A stretch of 64,000 nt of DNA from Roseofilum halophilum BLCC-M91 (GCF_030068445.1 NZ_JAQPOK010000148.1:1-64000), one strand, 5' to 3'. Counted from the stretch's first letter, positions 27,271 through 36,709 are shown. Program-made: numbers and translations. Notes: generated from the sequence alone by a model not told the origin.

Positions 27271-27828
27271 TTAACGACGTTTCAAGCGGGCAAACCAGCC
27301 GGAAAAATTTTTCGGTATGCTATAACGCTGTAAATCGGCTGTGGTAATTTGCTCAATAGTGGTCAGGGCATCTGGATTTACCGACCCCACAGTTCTTAAG
27401 ACCAACTCTCGCTGACGGGCTGGGATAATACAAAATACAATCCGCACTTCTCCCTTATCTCCCTGGGCATTGAGAACCGTCGCTTGTAGCCCTAACTGGT
27501 GTAATGCATCCGCCACAGGAGGCGAATCCGTGGGAGCAATCACCCGTAAAAGATTTTCACCCAGAGCTAACCATTGCTCAATGGTGGAACCCACAAATGT
27601 GCCCATAGCATAGCCACCCGCAAAGGCTACAAACTGACTCGGATTCTGGAGACTCGTCAGCACTTTGGCCGTGGCAATCAACCAGAGGATAGATTCGAGA
27701 AAACTCAAGGCAGCCGCAAGCAAACGATATCCTCGAACCAGCATACTAATTCTGAGAGTTCCTAGGGTAACATCCCCTAATCGCATGGTAAAGATGAATA
27801 GGATTTCTGGCCAATTTTCAAGCAACAT
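27271..27828 (-). CDS. UPF0316 (DUF5698/DUF2179) membrane protein
   Basis: Protein of 185 residues with three N-terminal membrane segments (residues about 5-85; ILFIFTMRLGDVTLGTLRISMLVRGYR) and a C-terminal soluble domain of the DUF2179 kind (about 95-170). Function unknown; such domains resemble regulatory ligand-binding modules. Strand opposite to the small PepSY protein, which ends 19 bp away. Confidence 0.85.
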   Translation of the reverse strand: MLLENWPEILFIFTMRLGDVTLGTLRISMLVRGYRLLAAALSFLESILWLIATAKVLTSLQNPSQFVAFAGGYAMGTFVGSTIEQWLALGENLLRVIAPTDSPPVADALHQLGLQATVLNAQGDKGEVRIVFCIIPARQRELVLRTVGSVNPDALTTIEQITTADLQRYSIPKNFSGWFARLKRR

Positions 27829-28042
27829 AAATTAGGTCTTCCGTTAAGACTCGATGAAGAAATTGGGAGTTGAGGGTTGTCCCCACGCCACCTAACTCTC
27901 AAGTGTCTATTTTCCACGGTCGATTCTCAACTGTCTACTCTCTCGTGTAACCGATGGGAGCGTTCAACGGGAAAGATTCGGCTAACGATCCCCCATTGCT
28001 ATACACTGTGGAATTGGAGAACATCATAAACAGATGGAATAA

Positions 28043-28237
28043 ATGGATATTGGTCAGAAGGTAAAAGTAAAGGGTTTAATCGATCGCATCCCTGCTAATC
28101 TGGTAGACAAAATCAAGCAGAACCCTGTAGGGACAATCACCGGCTATAAAATGGTCGATGGGTCGGGTGTCGGTTTTGTGGTTGACTTTGGTCAATTTTC
28201 CACCTGGTTCTTTGAAGAAGAGCTAGTGGCAGTTTAA
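28043..28237 (+). CDS. petP: cytochrome b6f subunit PetP
   Basis: Small 64-residue cyanobacterial subunit of the cytochrome b6f complex, SH3-like, important for linear electron transport. The pattern MDIGQKVKV at the start and VGTITGYKMVDGSGVGFVV, then TWFFEEEL, is diagnostic (DUF2862). ATG at 28043 follows a GAT-rich leader; the region just upstream has a TATACACT box that could serve as a promoter. Confidence 0.85.
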   Translation: MDIGQKVKVKGLIDRIPANLVDKIKQNPVGTITGYKMVDGSGVGFVVDFGQFSTWFFEEELVAV

Positions 28238-28258
28238 GACGACTCCATCGAGAATCCA

Positions 28259-28289
28259 CAGTGACCATTGGCTTGGCCGTTGGTCACTG
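28259..28289. promoter_or_regulatory. inverted repeat after petP
   Basis: CAGTGACCA and its reverse complement TGGTCACTG surround 13 bp, 21 bp after the petP stop and 60 bp before the Get3d start. No T-run follows, so it may act as an mRNA end stabiliser or a weak terminator. Confidence 0.55.
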
Positions 28290-28349
28290 GGAACCGGTGA
28301 AAAGGCTAAACTGGGACAACAGCGTGATTGTGAAGGGTTAATAACAGAC

Positions 28350-29516
28350 ATGGCTCTGATTTTGACATTTTTGGGTAAGGGTGGCACAGGTAAAACAACC
28401 CTGGCCATTGCTACAGCTAAACAAATGGCCAGTGCGGGCAAACGGGTGCTGTTGGCCCTGTCTGAACCGCCTGCGGTGATTGGATTAATGTTGGGCCAAG
28501 TGGAGGGGACTCCTGGGGCCATTGAAACGAATTTGGAGGCGGTGAACCTCCGGAGTGCTGCTTTATTAGAGCGCAGTTGGGAAGATGTGAAGCAACTGGA
28601 AGCGCGGTATTTACAGAAGCCGTTTTTTAAGGAAGTGTTTGGTCAAGAGTTGGGCGTATTGCCGGGGATGGATGGGGCGTTGGCTCTGTATGCTCTGCGG
28701 GAGTATGACCAAAGCGGTAAGTATGATGTGATTGTTTATGATGGAGACGGCGATCGCCAAACCCTGCGAATGTTAGGAACCCCGGAAATTATGAGCTGGT
28801 ATATCCGTCGGTTCCGGGATGTGATCGTCAAATCTGATGTAGGCCAAGCCCTATCACCGTTTTTAGGGCCCATTAGTAGCGCCATTTTGAATGTAGACCT
28901 GTCTCAGGATAATTTTGCCGCTCCCACTCAAGAAGCCAATTCAACCCTGGATGAAGGCAAGGCCGCAGTGAACAATCCCGATCGGGTGGCGGCCTATTTG
29001 GTGACCACAGGGGATAAAACTGCCCTGGCTAAAGCCATGTATTTGTGGGGGAGTGCCCAGCAAGTGGGATTAACCGTGGGGGGCGTGATTTTGAATAAGT
29101 CTGTCCTTCAGGACACGGAGGCAGCACAGGCGGCCAATAGCTTTGAAGAATTGTATGATGCCTTCGATCATGAGGCGATCGATGTCAGCACTGCCACCGC
29201 TCAATTTGAGCCTTTGACGGTCAATATTGTCCCCTTTGACCGGAGTAAAACTTGGCAAGTGTTGCAAAATGCCCTACCGGATTTTACCCAGGCCAGCCGG
29301 GCCCCGAAACCGATTACGGTTGATGTGGCTCAAAAGACCGTGAGCTTGTTTTTACCCGGATTTGATAAGAAACAGGTTAAACTCACCCAATATGGGCCAG
29401 AAATTACCATAGAAGCAGGCGACCAACGACGCAATATCTTATTGCCTCCTCCCTTAAGCGGTCAACCGGTTAAAGGAGCTAAGTTCCAGGATCGGTATTT
29501 AAGGATTTCGTTTTAG
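28350..29516 (+). CDS. Get3d-type ArsA/Get3 ATPase with alpha-crystallin-like C-terminus
   Basis: P-loop ATPase of the ArsA/Get3 family, 388 residues. The deviant Walker A loop GKGGTGKTT is at residues 9-17. The Get3 inserted helical region follows, and the final about 70 residues (VDVAQKTVSLFLPGFDKKQVKL... onward) form a beta-rich segment resembling an alpha-crystallin (Hsp20-like) fold. This combination matches the Get3d group described in photosynthetic organisms, distinct from tail-anchor Get3. It lies immediately upstream of chlG (42 bp), as if working with chlorophyll enzymes or thylakoid membrane proteins. Substrate not established. Confidence 0.85.
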   Translation: MALILTFLGKGGTGKTTLAIATAKQMASAGKRVLLALSEPPAVIGLMLGQVEGTPGAIETNLEAVNLRSAALLERSWEDVKQLEARYLQKPFFKEVFGQELGVLPGMDGALALYALREYDQSGKYDVIVYDGDGDRQTLRMLGTPEIMSWYIRRFRDVIVKSDVGQALSPFLGPISSAILNVDLSQDNFAAPTQEANSTLDEGKAAVNNPDRVAAYLVTTGDKTALAKAMYLWGSAQQVGLTVGGVILNKSVLQDTEAAQAANSFEELYDAFDHEAIDVSTATAQFEPLTVNIVPFDRSKTWQVLQNALPDFTQASRAPKPITVDVAQKTVSLFLPGFDKKQVKLTQYGPEITIEAGDQRRNILLPPPLSGQPVKGAKFQDRYLRISF

Positions 29517-29558
29517 TGATTACTATGGAAAATTTAGGACAGTAGGATATTCAGATCT

Positions 29559-30563
29559 ATGAGTAACGACGATACCGCAGCCAATTCTACTTCATCCCGA
29601 CGACGGCGACGGGGGAGCAGCGCCCAAACCCGACAAATGTTGGGAATGAAGGGTGCAGAGACGAAAGAAACGAATATTTGGAAGATTCGCCTTCAGTTGA
29701 TGAAACCTATTACCTGGATTCCTCTGATTTGGGGGGTGTTGTGTGGGGCGGTTTCTTCTGGAGGGTTTACCTGGAGTGTGGAGAATGTGTTGATGGCGGC
29801 GGCTTGTATGCTGCTGTCGGGGCCATTGATGGTGGGGTATACCCAAACCATGAATGATTATTACGATGCGGAAATTGATGCTATTAATGAACCCTATCGA
29901 CCGATTCCTTCTGGAGCCATTTCTACAGACCAGGTAGAGGCTCAGATTTGGATTTTATTATTGTCTGGGGTGTTCTTAGCCTATGGCTTAGATATTTGGG
30001 CGGGCCATGAGGTGAAGGTAATCACTATGATTGCTGTGTTTGGGAGCTATATTTCTTATATCTATTCTGCTCCCCCCCTGAAACTTAAGCAAAATGGTTG
30101 GCTCGGTAATTATGCCCTCGGTGCAAGTTATATCGCTTTTCCCTGGTGGGCTGGTCATGCTCTGTTTGGGCAAATGAACTGGACGATCGCCATTTTGACC
30201 CTATTTTACAGCCTTTCGGGATTGGGGATTGCGATCGTTAACGACTTTAAGAGCGTAGAAGGGGATACCAAACTGGGCTTAAAATCCCTCCCCGTCATGT
30301 TCGGCATCGGCACAGCAGCCTGGATTTGCGTGTTAATGATTGATGTCTTCCAAGCCGGAGTTGCTGCTTATCTCATTAGCATTCACGAAAATTTCTATGC
30401 TACTATCCTGCTGCTGTTTGTGATTCCCCAAATCACGTTTCAAGATATGTATTTCCTGCGAAATCCCCTAGAAAATGATGTCAAATACCAAGCCAGCGCC
30501 CAACCCTTCCTGGTTCTGGGAATGCTCGTGACTGCCATGGCTTTAGGTCACGCAGGCGTTTAA
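29559..30563 (+). CDS. chlG: chlorophyll synthase ChlG
   Basis: Membrane UbiA-family prenyltransferase that esterifies chlorophyllide with phytyl or geranylgeranyl diphosphate. The 334 residues have eight to nine membrane helices. First Asp-rich motif is in NDYYDAEIDAINEPYRPIPSGAIS (about 107-130) and the second in GLGIAIVNDFKSVEGDTKLGLKSLPV (about 224-249). The basic Ser/Arg-rich N-terminal tail (STSSRRRRRGSSA) is typical of the cyanobacterial enzyme. It may share a transcript with the upstream Get3d gene. Confidence 0.96.
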   Translation: MSNDDTAANSTSSRRRRRGSSAQTRQMLGMKGAETKETNIWKIRLQLMKPITWIPLIWGVLCGAVSSGGFTWSVENVLMAAACMLLSGPLMVGYTQTMNDYYDAEIDAINEPYRPIPSGAISTDQVEAQIWILLLSGVFLAYGLDIWAGHEVKVITMIAVFGSYISYIYSAPPLKLKQNGWLGNYALGASYIAFPWWAGHALFGQMNWTIAILTLFYSLSGLGIAIVNDFKSVEGDTKLGLKSLPVMFGIGTAAWICVLMIDVFQAGVAAYLISIHENFYATILLLFVIPQITFQDMYFLRNPLENDVKYQASAQPFLVLGMLVTAMALGHAGV

Positions 30564-30599
30564 ATCAACGACCCCATCCTAGGGTGGGGTTGTTGATTT
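30562..30599 (+). terminator. strong hairpin at the chlG end
   Basis: AAATCAAC pairs with GTTGATTT and ACCCCATCC with GGGTGGGGT (one G-T wobble), starting at the stop codon. It lacks a long T-run, but the hairpin is long and stable. Confidence 0.75.
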
Positions 30600-30855
30600 A
30601 CAAAAATAGTTGTTAGTCTACAAGATTTGGGTATAACCCGCCCGTACAGATCAAAACATGCCTTGTCTCTAGCCCGATCGCGATCTGTCCCAAAGGCATT
30701 ATTGCTATTGATTATTAGGCATTTCTTTACAACAGGGCATGATGCAAGTAGATTTAAACGAAATTCAAGCCATCCAATCAATAAAACATTAAAAACTGCG
30801 TCTGTTTTTTCACATACCGTACCTCATATTTCATGGTGTATAATAAACGATTTAG

Positions 30856-32343
30856 ATGGTAAACGGTATAAACATACGGAACATGACTGCCTCTCTTTTT
30901 TCTCCCAGTCTAGCTTATATGGCCCATGGTCACTGTTACCTATGGCAAACCCCCCTAGTCAGCCTTCATGTTACCAGTGATACTCTTATTGCTTTAGCCT
31001 ACTTTTCTATTCCTGGGATTCTCGTTTACTCCGTATGGAAACGTCAAGATGTTCCTTTTCTGAATATCTTTATTTTGTTTGGAGCATTTATTATTCTCTG
31101 TGGAATCGGTCACCTCTTTGATGTGTGGACATTGTGGTATCCCAACTACTGGATCTCTGGAATTGAGCGAGCTTTCACAGCCTTGATTTCCTGCTATACT
31201 GCGGCAGCTATGGTTACCCTAATTCCACAATTTTTATCTCTCAAAACTCCGGAAGAACTAGCCTCAATCAATTATCAATTGCAAGAAGAAATAAAGCGTC
31301 GTCAAGAAACAGAACAAGAGCTGATAATTGCCAATCAGACTTTAGAGCAACGAGTCAAAGAACGTACCCAAGAACTGAACACTATTAATCAGAATTTAGA
31401 AGATCAAATCCAAGCTCGCATAGAAATAGAATCTGCCTTGCGGGAGTCCGAGACAAAAGAACGAGAAAAAGCAGAATCCTTAACTCAAACCTTACAGCAA
31501 TTACAAAAGACCCAATCCCAACTGGTTCAATCCGAAAAAATGGCAGCTTTAGGGAAAATGGTTGGGGGTATTGCCCACGAGATTAATAACCCGATTACGT
31601 TTATTTATAGTAATATTGAGTGTAGCCGCGAATACGCCCAGCATTTGCTCAATTTAATTCAGCTCTACCAATTATATTACCCAAAACCGGTTCCGGTCAT
31701 TGTCGATCAAATCGAATCTCTAGATTTAGAGTTTATTGAAGAGGACTTTGTGCAGTTACTAGACTCGATGAAAAAGGGAGCCGATCGAATTAAAAAGATT
31801 GTGTTATCTTTGCGTAATTTTTCTCGTCTGGATGAACAAGGTAGGAAATTAATTGATTTAAATTCATCTATAAAAAACACCCTAAATTTACTCTCTAGCT
31901 CTTTATTTCCATTACTCGCTAGGGGAGAAATTGAAGTTGTGCAAACATTGAATGAAATCCCTAATATTGAGTGCTACCCAGCCCAAATTAATCAAGCGAT
32001 TTTGAATATTGTCGAAAATGCGATTGATGCGGTGGAAGAAAAATCAAAATCTGTGTCGGATTTTATCGGGAAAATTGAAATAGAAACTACCTGGGATTCA
32101 AATCGTACAGTATCTATTTTGATCCAAGATAATGCTTTAGGTATTCCCGATCGGATCAAGGCTAAAATTTTCGATCCTTTTTTCAGCACTAAATCTATTG
32201 GTAAAGGAACAGGATTAGGTTTGACGACTGCTTATCAAATTATTGTTGAAGAGCATCACGGAAAATTGGAGTGTACATCCCATCCAGGAACGGGCACTTG
32301 TTTTAAGATCGATTTGCCGTGTTCTTTAACCCATGACTGTTGA
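30856..32343 (+). CDS. ethylene-receptor-like sensor histidine kinase
   Basis: Membrane kinase of 495 residues (a start at 30883, MTASLFSP, is also plausible). The N-terminal three-helix domain (about 38-130) matches the plant ETR1 ethylene-binding domain: D42, Y49, P53, C82 and H86 have exactly the spacing of ETR1 D25, Y32, P36, C65 and H69, and C82/H86 are the Cu(I) ligands. A coiled coil (about 135-225) leads straight to HisKA with His241 in GGIAHEINNPITF, and HATPase (N box ENAIDAVEE, G1 DNALGIP, G2 GTGLGL). Unlike Synechocystis Etr1, no PAS or phytochrome module is present. It ends 10 bp before the mutL 3' end on the other strand. No response regulator is adjacent. Confidence 0.9.
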   Translation: MVNGINIRNMTASLFSPSLAYMAHGHCYLWQTPLVSLHVTSDTLIALAYFSIPGILVYSVWKRQDVPFLNIFILFGAFIILCGIGHLFDVWTLWYPNYWISGIERAFTALISCYTAAAMVTLIPQFLSLKTPEELASINYQLQEEIKRRQETEQELIIANQTLEQRVKERTQELNTINQNLEDQIQARIEIESALRESETKEREKAESLTQTLQQLQKTQSQLVQSEKMAALGKMVGGIAHEINNPITFIYSNIECSREYAQHLLNLIQLYQLYYPKPVPVIVDQIESLDLEFIEEDFVQLLDSMKKGADRIKKIVLSLRNFSRLDEQGRKLIDLNSSIKNTLNLLSSSLFPLLARGEIEVVQTLNEIPNIECYPAQINQAILNIVENAIDAVEEKSKSVSDFIGKIEIETTWDSNRTVSILIQDNALGIPDRIKAKIFDPFFSTKSIGKGTGLGLTTAYQIIVEEHHGKLECTSHPGTGTCFKIDLPCSLTHDC

Positions 32344-32353
32344 GAATCAATTT

Positions 32354-34048
32354 CTAACGCTCTTGAATGCCGTGACTTTTGCCAATTACCCAATGGCGGC
32401 GGAAAAATCGGGCTAGGGAGGTTTCTTCTAGAGAGAGGTATATGGGGCGACCATGGGGGCAGGTGTGGGGGTTGCGGGTTCTTTGCCACTGGTCGAGGAT
32501 ATCTTGCATTTCGGGTATGCTCAGGGGTGTACCGTTGCGGATGGCGCTGCGGCAAGCGGTGGCAACTTGAGCGGTTTCTAGGTCTCCTCCGGCGGCGAGT
32601 TCTCGCAGAGCTTCGGCGCAGTCGTCTCGTTGTTGGAGCAGTTGGGGAGCGTTGCGGATGGCGTGGAGTCCTTCGCCAAAGGGGTCTATGTCTAAACCGA
32701 TACGGATGAGTTGTTCGACTTGTTTGGGGGTGAGGTGGTTGAGGATGATGGGGGGGTCGAGGGGAATGAGTTGCCAGCGATCGCACAATTGTTCGTATAA
32801 AATTCGCTCATGAGCGATGTGTTGCTCGACTAACCAGAGTCCCCCTGGATGCTCGGCGACGATGTAAGTTTGGCGAATTTGAGCCACTGCTTTGAGTTCT
32901 AAGGGGGTGGGGGCGTTGGTTTTGGGGGCGACTTGATAGGAACCGGACTTTTCGGAGGCTTTGAGCAGTTGGCCGACTCGCTCTTGGTGGACGGCTTGGG
33001 GTAGGGTGATATCACTGAGTTTTAGGGCATCAGAGATGGCTTGTTGTACGGCTTCTTGGAGCGGTTTGAGGGGATGTAAATAGATTTGAGATTTGGCGGG
33101 ATGACGGTTCCAGTCGATGCGATCGCAGGATAGGTGCAAATGGAGAAAGCAGACGGGGTAACGTTTGTTGGGGACGGTGCGACTCATGGCGGCGATCGCC
33201 GTATTTTCCAGTTCGGGACATTGCACTAAACGCCCATTAACGGCAATTTTAACCCAATCGGGTTTACCGCGATGGCAGCGATCGGGTAAGCCTAAGACTA
33301 ATTCTAAGTTATCTAATTCTGGATTAAGTGCCTCTTGCTCTAGGGCAACGTCCCGAAAACACAGATCGCTCACCTGTACATCCCGCAATAGTTGGGGCAG
33401 AATCGATTGGGCATTTTTCCCCGGACTAATGGTAAACCAGGGGCGAGAATCTTGGCTGACTTTCCAGGCAATGTTGGGATGACAGAGGGCAATATTTTGA
33501 ATCAGGGTTTGAATGGCTCGCAGTTGTTGGGGAGGAGAGGGAAACCCTTGGCGACGCAATGACCAAGTTTCAAACAGATGGGAAACTTCTACAATTGTAC
33601 CCGGAGCGATCGCCACCGCATCAATCATATCCGGTTCTCCCAAGGCATTATACTGAACTCGCCATCCTTCCCCCTCACTGCCTCGACTCCAGATTTCCAG
33701 TTGAGAAAGTTGGGCTAAACTATGGAGGGCTTCACCACGAAAACCTAAACTGGTAATGCGATCGAGATCGGTAATCGTATGAATTTTACTGGTCGTATGC
33801 GATCGCGCCGCCTGAATCAAATCTTCTCGATTCATACCCTCACCATTATCCGCCACTCTCACGCGCCAGTTTTGCGGCCAAATTTCAATTTCCAGCCGCG
33901 TCGCACCCGCATCGAGGGCATTTTCCACCAATTCTCGAACCACGGCGGCGATCGAGTCAATCACCTCACCCGCAGCGATCCGATGCACCACATCTGGCGG
34001 TAAAGATTGGATGGTAGAGACAGGAGAATCGATAATGGATCGGGGAAT
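32354..34048 (-). CDS. mutL: DNA mismatch repair protein MutL, probable ATT start
   Basis: GHKL ATPase coordinator of mismatch repair. IAAGEVID...ELVENALDAGATRLEIE, ADNGEGM, LGFRGEAL and the TTS/HTTSKI loop are all intact; the C-terminal dimer domain is present with CPHGRP near the end. The usual N-terminal part (here TIQSLPPDVVHRIAAGEV) has no ATG, GTG or TTG before the first possible GTG at 33991, which would delete IQSLPPD, a part of the ATP fold. In-frame ATT at 34048 follows AGGGAAG by 8 bases and directly follows an in-frame TAG, giving 564 residues (I-P-R-S-I-I-D-S). The 5' end is duplicated exactly near 38.1 kb. Confidence 0.88.
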   Translation of the reverse strand: MPRSIIDSPVSTIQSLPPDVVHRIAAGEVIDSIAAVVRELVENALDAGATRLEIEIWPQNWRVRVADNGEGMNREDLIQAARSHTTSKIHTITDLDRITSLGFRGEALHSLAQLSQLEIWSRGSEGEGWRVQYNALGEPDMIDAVAIAPGTIVEVSHLFETWSLRRQGFPSPPQQLRAIQTLIQNIALCHPNIAWKVSQDSRPWFTISPGKNAQSILPQLLRDVQVSDLCFRDVALEQEALNPELDNLELVLGLPDRCHRGKPDWVKIAVNGRLVQCPELENTAIAAMSRTVPNKRYPVCFLHLHLSCDRIDWNRHPAKSQIYLHPLKPLQEAVQQAISDALKLSDITLPQAVHQERVGQLLKASEKSGSYQVAPKTNAPTPLELKAVAQIRQTYIVAEHPGGLWLVEQHIAHERILYEQLCDRWQLIPLDPPIILNHLTPKQVEQLIRIGLDIDPFGEGLHAIRNAPQLLQQRDDCAEALRELAAGGDLETAQVATACRSAIRNGTPLSIPEMQDILDQWQRTRNPHTCPHGRPIYLSLEETSLARFFRRHWVIGKSHGIQER

Positions 34049-34081
34049 CTAAACAGCTTCCCTATTTTCGCATATGGCGCT
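34002..34081. repeat. 80-bp direct repeat, mutL copy
   Basis: Identical over 80 bp to 38068-38147. Covers the mutL leader and first 15-16 codons. Forms the left edge of the accessory island. Confidence 0.97.
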
Positions 34082-34124
34082 ACGGGCTGGAATCGGGGGG
34101 GGAGGCGATCACGAAATTTTGACG

Positions 34125-35180
34125 CTATACAGTTTTACAGTATTCTTTAAAAATTCTCTTGATTTGCCTTGGACAATGCTCCCATTCTTCTATATCCTTT
34201 AAAACTTCGTCTCTAAAGAGACAGAAAGTTTCAATATGTGTTGCTTCCAAAAATCGCATGATATCAAGAACTGTTATGTACCAGAGTATAGTTAACGAAG
34301 TTGCGTCACGACCTTCTACAAGAAATTGGCTAGATAAATCAATAAAATTATCTATATTAGAATCCAAGAAATAATGTTTGATTTGACACCATTGATATAG
34401 TCGTTCACTCTCATATTCACATACTAAAAGTCTCCATGATTGAAATTGATTAAAAAGGGTCTTGGCATTTTTTAGTTTCTGTCCTGCCAGCAGTAAGCCT
34501 ACTTCGCCAATAATCTCACAAAGCCATGCATGAATAAACTCTGGATATTGACTAACAAGTTTACTAGAATTCCACTGCCCGATAATTGGCAGTGTTTGCC
34601 TGTTTCCTGTCAGGTACTCAACCACAGCATTTGCCAGATTAATCGCGTCTTCTTGACGATAGCGACTATAAAGACGGATAAAATTATGAACAAGTTGAAT
34701 CCGATGAAGATGAAGTACAGAGTATTCACACTCTTGCTCTAGTATGTTGTCGATTTTTAGCGCTAATAGTAACCTTTTTGCCGATCTATCCCAACGCTCA
34801 CACTTACAATCAACGTAGGCAGCAGCCGTCTCGAAAAAAGACCGACACAGCAGTAATGTCTCATCATTCACTGAAGCTTCCTGAAGCTGCCTAGCCGTCA
34901 TATTCATATACGCGACAGATTCATCTAAAAATCCCCGTCGAGCAAACACCAGACCACGAAAAGATTGATTGCTAATTAACTTGATAAAATCCTGCTCTGG
35001 AATAGATAATCTAGACTGTAACTTTTTCTGTAGATATTCATCAAATAGTGTACCTGAAGCCACAGAAGATGGAATGATTTTTCTATCTTTTCCCATTCGA
35101 TATCTTAGTAATAATTCAGAGATCTCTTCTATACAAAAATCAGTTTGTTGATTAACTTTTACCAAAAGATTACCCCTCAA
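34125..35180 (-). CDS. unknown helical protein in radical-SAM peptide cluster
   Basis: A protein of about 351 residues, predicted almost wholly alpha-helical, possibly a TPR-like solenoid, with many Cys (about 15) but no CxxC metal pattern. No signal peptide or membrane span. The first codon at 35180 is TTG; a second TTG five codons later (35165) is preceded by GAGGGG at the right distance and may be the real start. It lies 105 bp downstream of the radical-SAM gene in the same direction and is likely in one operon with it. The A/T-rich composition differs from mutL. I do not recognise the family; a peptide-binding, transport or regulatory partner is possible. Confidence 0.6.
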   Translation of the reverse strand: MRGNLLVKVNQQTDFCIEEISELLLRYRMGKDRKIIPSSVASGTLFDEYLQKKLQSRLSIPEQDFIKLISNQSFRGLVFARRGFLDESVAYMNMTARQLQEASVNDETLLLCRSFFETAAAYVDCKCERWDRSAKRLLLALKIDNILEQECEYSVLHLHRIQLVHNFIRLYSRYRQEDAINLANAVVEYLTGNRQTLPIIGQWNSSKLVSQYPEFIHAWLCEIIGEVGLLLAGQKLKNAKTLFNQFQSWRLLVCEYESERLYQWCQIKHYFLDSNIDNFIDLSSQFLVEGRDATSLTILWYITVLDIMRFLEATHIETFCLFRDEVLKDIEEWEHCPRQIKRIFKEYCKTV

Positions 35181-35285
35181 GTTGATCGGCTAAAATCATC
35201 CAAGATTTTCATTTCTCAACTTACTTTATGAAAGTAATTACTGATTAAGTTGGTTTCTACAAAATCAAAGCCAACCTATAATTGA

Positions 35286-36704
35286 TTAGATCTTAGTAGT
35301 TGGTGGATAGTTGCTTTCCGGTGCTTTATTCTTCTCCAAGGAAACTTCACAAAGAGTCAACGTGGAAAGTAGATATTTGAGAATCAAGCGCTCTTTAATG
35401 TTGTACTTAGCGGGGGGACATGGTTTGATTCTTTCTAACCACTGTTTAGGACAAGAGCCTCCACAAGTGGGCAACATGTTACAAGAATGACAAGGATACT
35501 CACCTTTTTCAACCCTGTCATAAAAACTAGAGAGTAACTCTCGTTGTTTTGGATCTTCTCCTCGATGTAAATCTCCGATTGCATAGATATTGCGTTTTTC
35601 ATGGGAAGCAGTTTCAACTTCATAGGTTGGAACGTAACTCACTTCGGTACAGTTGAAAAGGTTTCCATAAGCATCTACAAGTACTGAATCCGGCTGTACT
35701 GCCATACAGACTAATTCATTTCGCTGAGGAATTAAACCCACATTGAAACCCAGTTTGACCATCTCTGCAAACCATGCAATCTGCCACGCAGCAAACTCTT
35801 CTGGATCGGGTGCTATGTCATCGACATCATTCCCCCATGGATGTACCGGTGCCACATAAAATGTTTCTATTCGCTGATGAATACCTTCTTTGACCAAGAG
35901 ATGTAGAAGTGGTACAACTCCATCTCGATTCCGGCGATCTACATTGCATCTTATTCCTATCTTGAGATTGAGATTGTCATGGCGTACCACAGATGAAATA
36001 TTATTAAATATTGTCCAGAATGTGGGCGAACCTTTTTTGGAATACCGTCGAGCATCATGGTAAATGTCCGTTCCATCCAGAGTTACTTCAACATACTTAA
36101 CGTTATATTCTCGTGATAGTTCCTCCGCCACATCCACTGTCAAACGCAAACCATTAGTCACCAATTTTGCATAATAGTTACATCCAAATTCTTGGGCTAG
36201 TTTCTTAAATTTAGGACTAAGGCTGTGGATAAGAGGGAGGCCTAATAGAGGTTCGCCTCCAAACCAGGAAACTTCAAGAGAGCTGTAACACCCATTGGAA
36301 AGCTTCTGTCGCGCCAACTCCAGAAATCGTTCTGAGTTAGCAAGACTTAGCCCTTGCGGTGTATGTTGTTGACCGCAATAACCGCAACCAAGTTGGCAGG
36401 CAGCACTTGGTTGTACTACAAGATACAGGGTATTGTAGTTAGTAATAGCGGCTCTGTTTTGAGCTAAAATTTCGGCTAGTTCGTCTTGTTCGCTAGAGAC
36501 CAAAATTTCGGCTTTTATGAGATCATTAATCATCTGACTAGACAATTGAGAGAATTTACCCTCAGCAATAGCCTTCCAAGTTTCTGCGTCACAGATCCAA
36601 GTTTTGTTTGTTCGGGTACTCAAGATAATTTGCTTGAGAGATAACTGTTGGCGCTCTGTAAAAGGCTCTGTCACAACTAGGTATCGTGAAACTTTCAAAT
36701 CCAT
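35286..36704 (-). CDS. radical SAM/SPASM peptide maturase
   Basis: Enzyme of 472 residues predicted to modify a ribosomal peptide by radical chemistry. An N-terminal domain (1-90, possibly peptide-binding) is followed by the radical-SAM barrel with C103, C107 and C110 (CQLGCGYC) that hold the catalytic 4Fe-4S cluster. WFGGEPLLG and VEVTLDGTD are typical barrel motifs. A SPASM domain with auxiliary clusters is shown by C405, C408, C414 and C418 plus C429. The gene lies 140 bp downstream of a 74-residue peptide gene, the likely substrate. Similar proteins make thioether or carbon-carbon crosslinks, but the reaction here cannot be stated. Confidence 0.9.
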   Translation of the reverse strand: MDLKVSRYLVVTEPFTERQQLSLKQIILSTRTNKTWICDAETWKAIAEGKFSQLSSQMINDLIKAEILVSSEQDELAEILAQNRAAITNYNTLYLVVQPSAACQLGCGYCGQQHTPQGLSLANSERFLELARQKLSNGCYSSLEVSWFGGEPLLGLPLIHSLSPKFKKLAQEFGCNYYAKLVTNGLRLTVDVAEELSREYNVKYVEVTLDGTDIYHDARRYSKKGSPTFWTIFNNISSVVRHDNLNLKIGIRCNVDRRNRDGVVPLLHLLVKEGIHQRIETFYVAPVHPWGNDVDDIAPDPEEFAAWQIAWFAEMVKLGFNVGLIPQRNELVCMAVQPDSVLVDAYGNLFNCTEVSYVPTYEVETASHEKRNIYAIGDLHRGEDPKQRELLSSFYDRVEKGEYPCHSCNMLPTCGGSCPKQWLERIKPCPPAKYNIKERLILKYLLSTLTLCEVSLEKNKAPESNYPPTTKI

Positions 36705-36709
36705 AACAT

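Noticed and set aside
30627-30980. Small plus-strand frame before the ethylene-type kinase
   Set aside because: It overlaps the kinase start in another frame and has no family feature.
33988-33991. GTG as the mutL start
   Set aside because: It would remove the conserved IQSLPPD part of the ATP-binding fold and has no good ribosome site; ATT at 34048 fits better.
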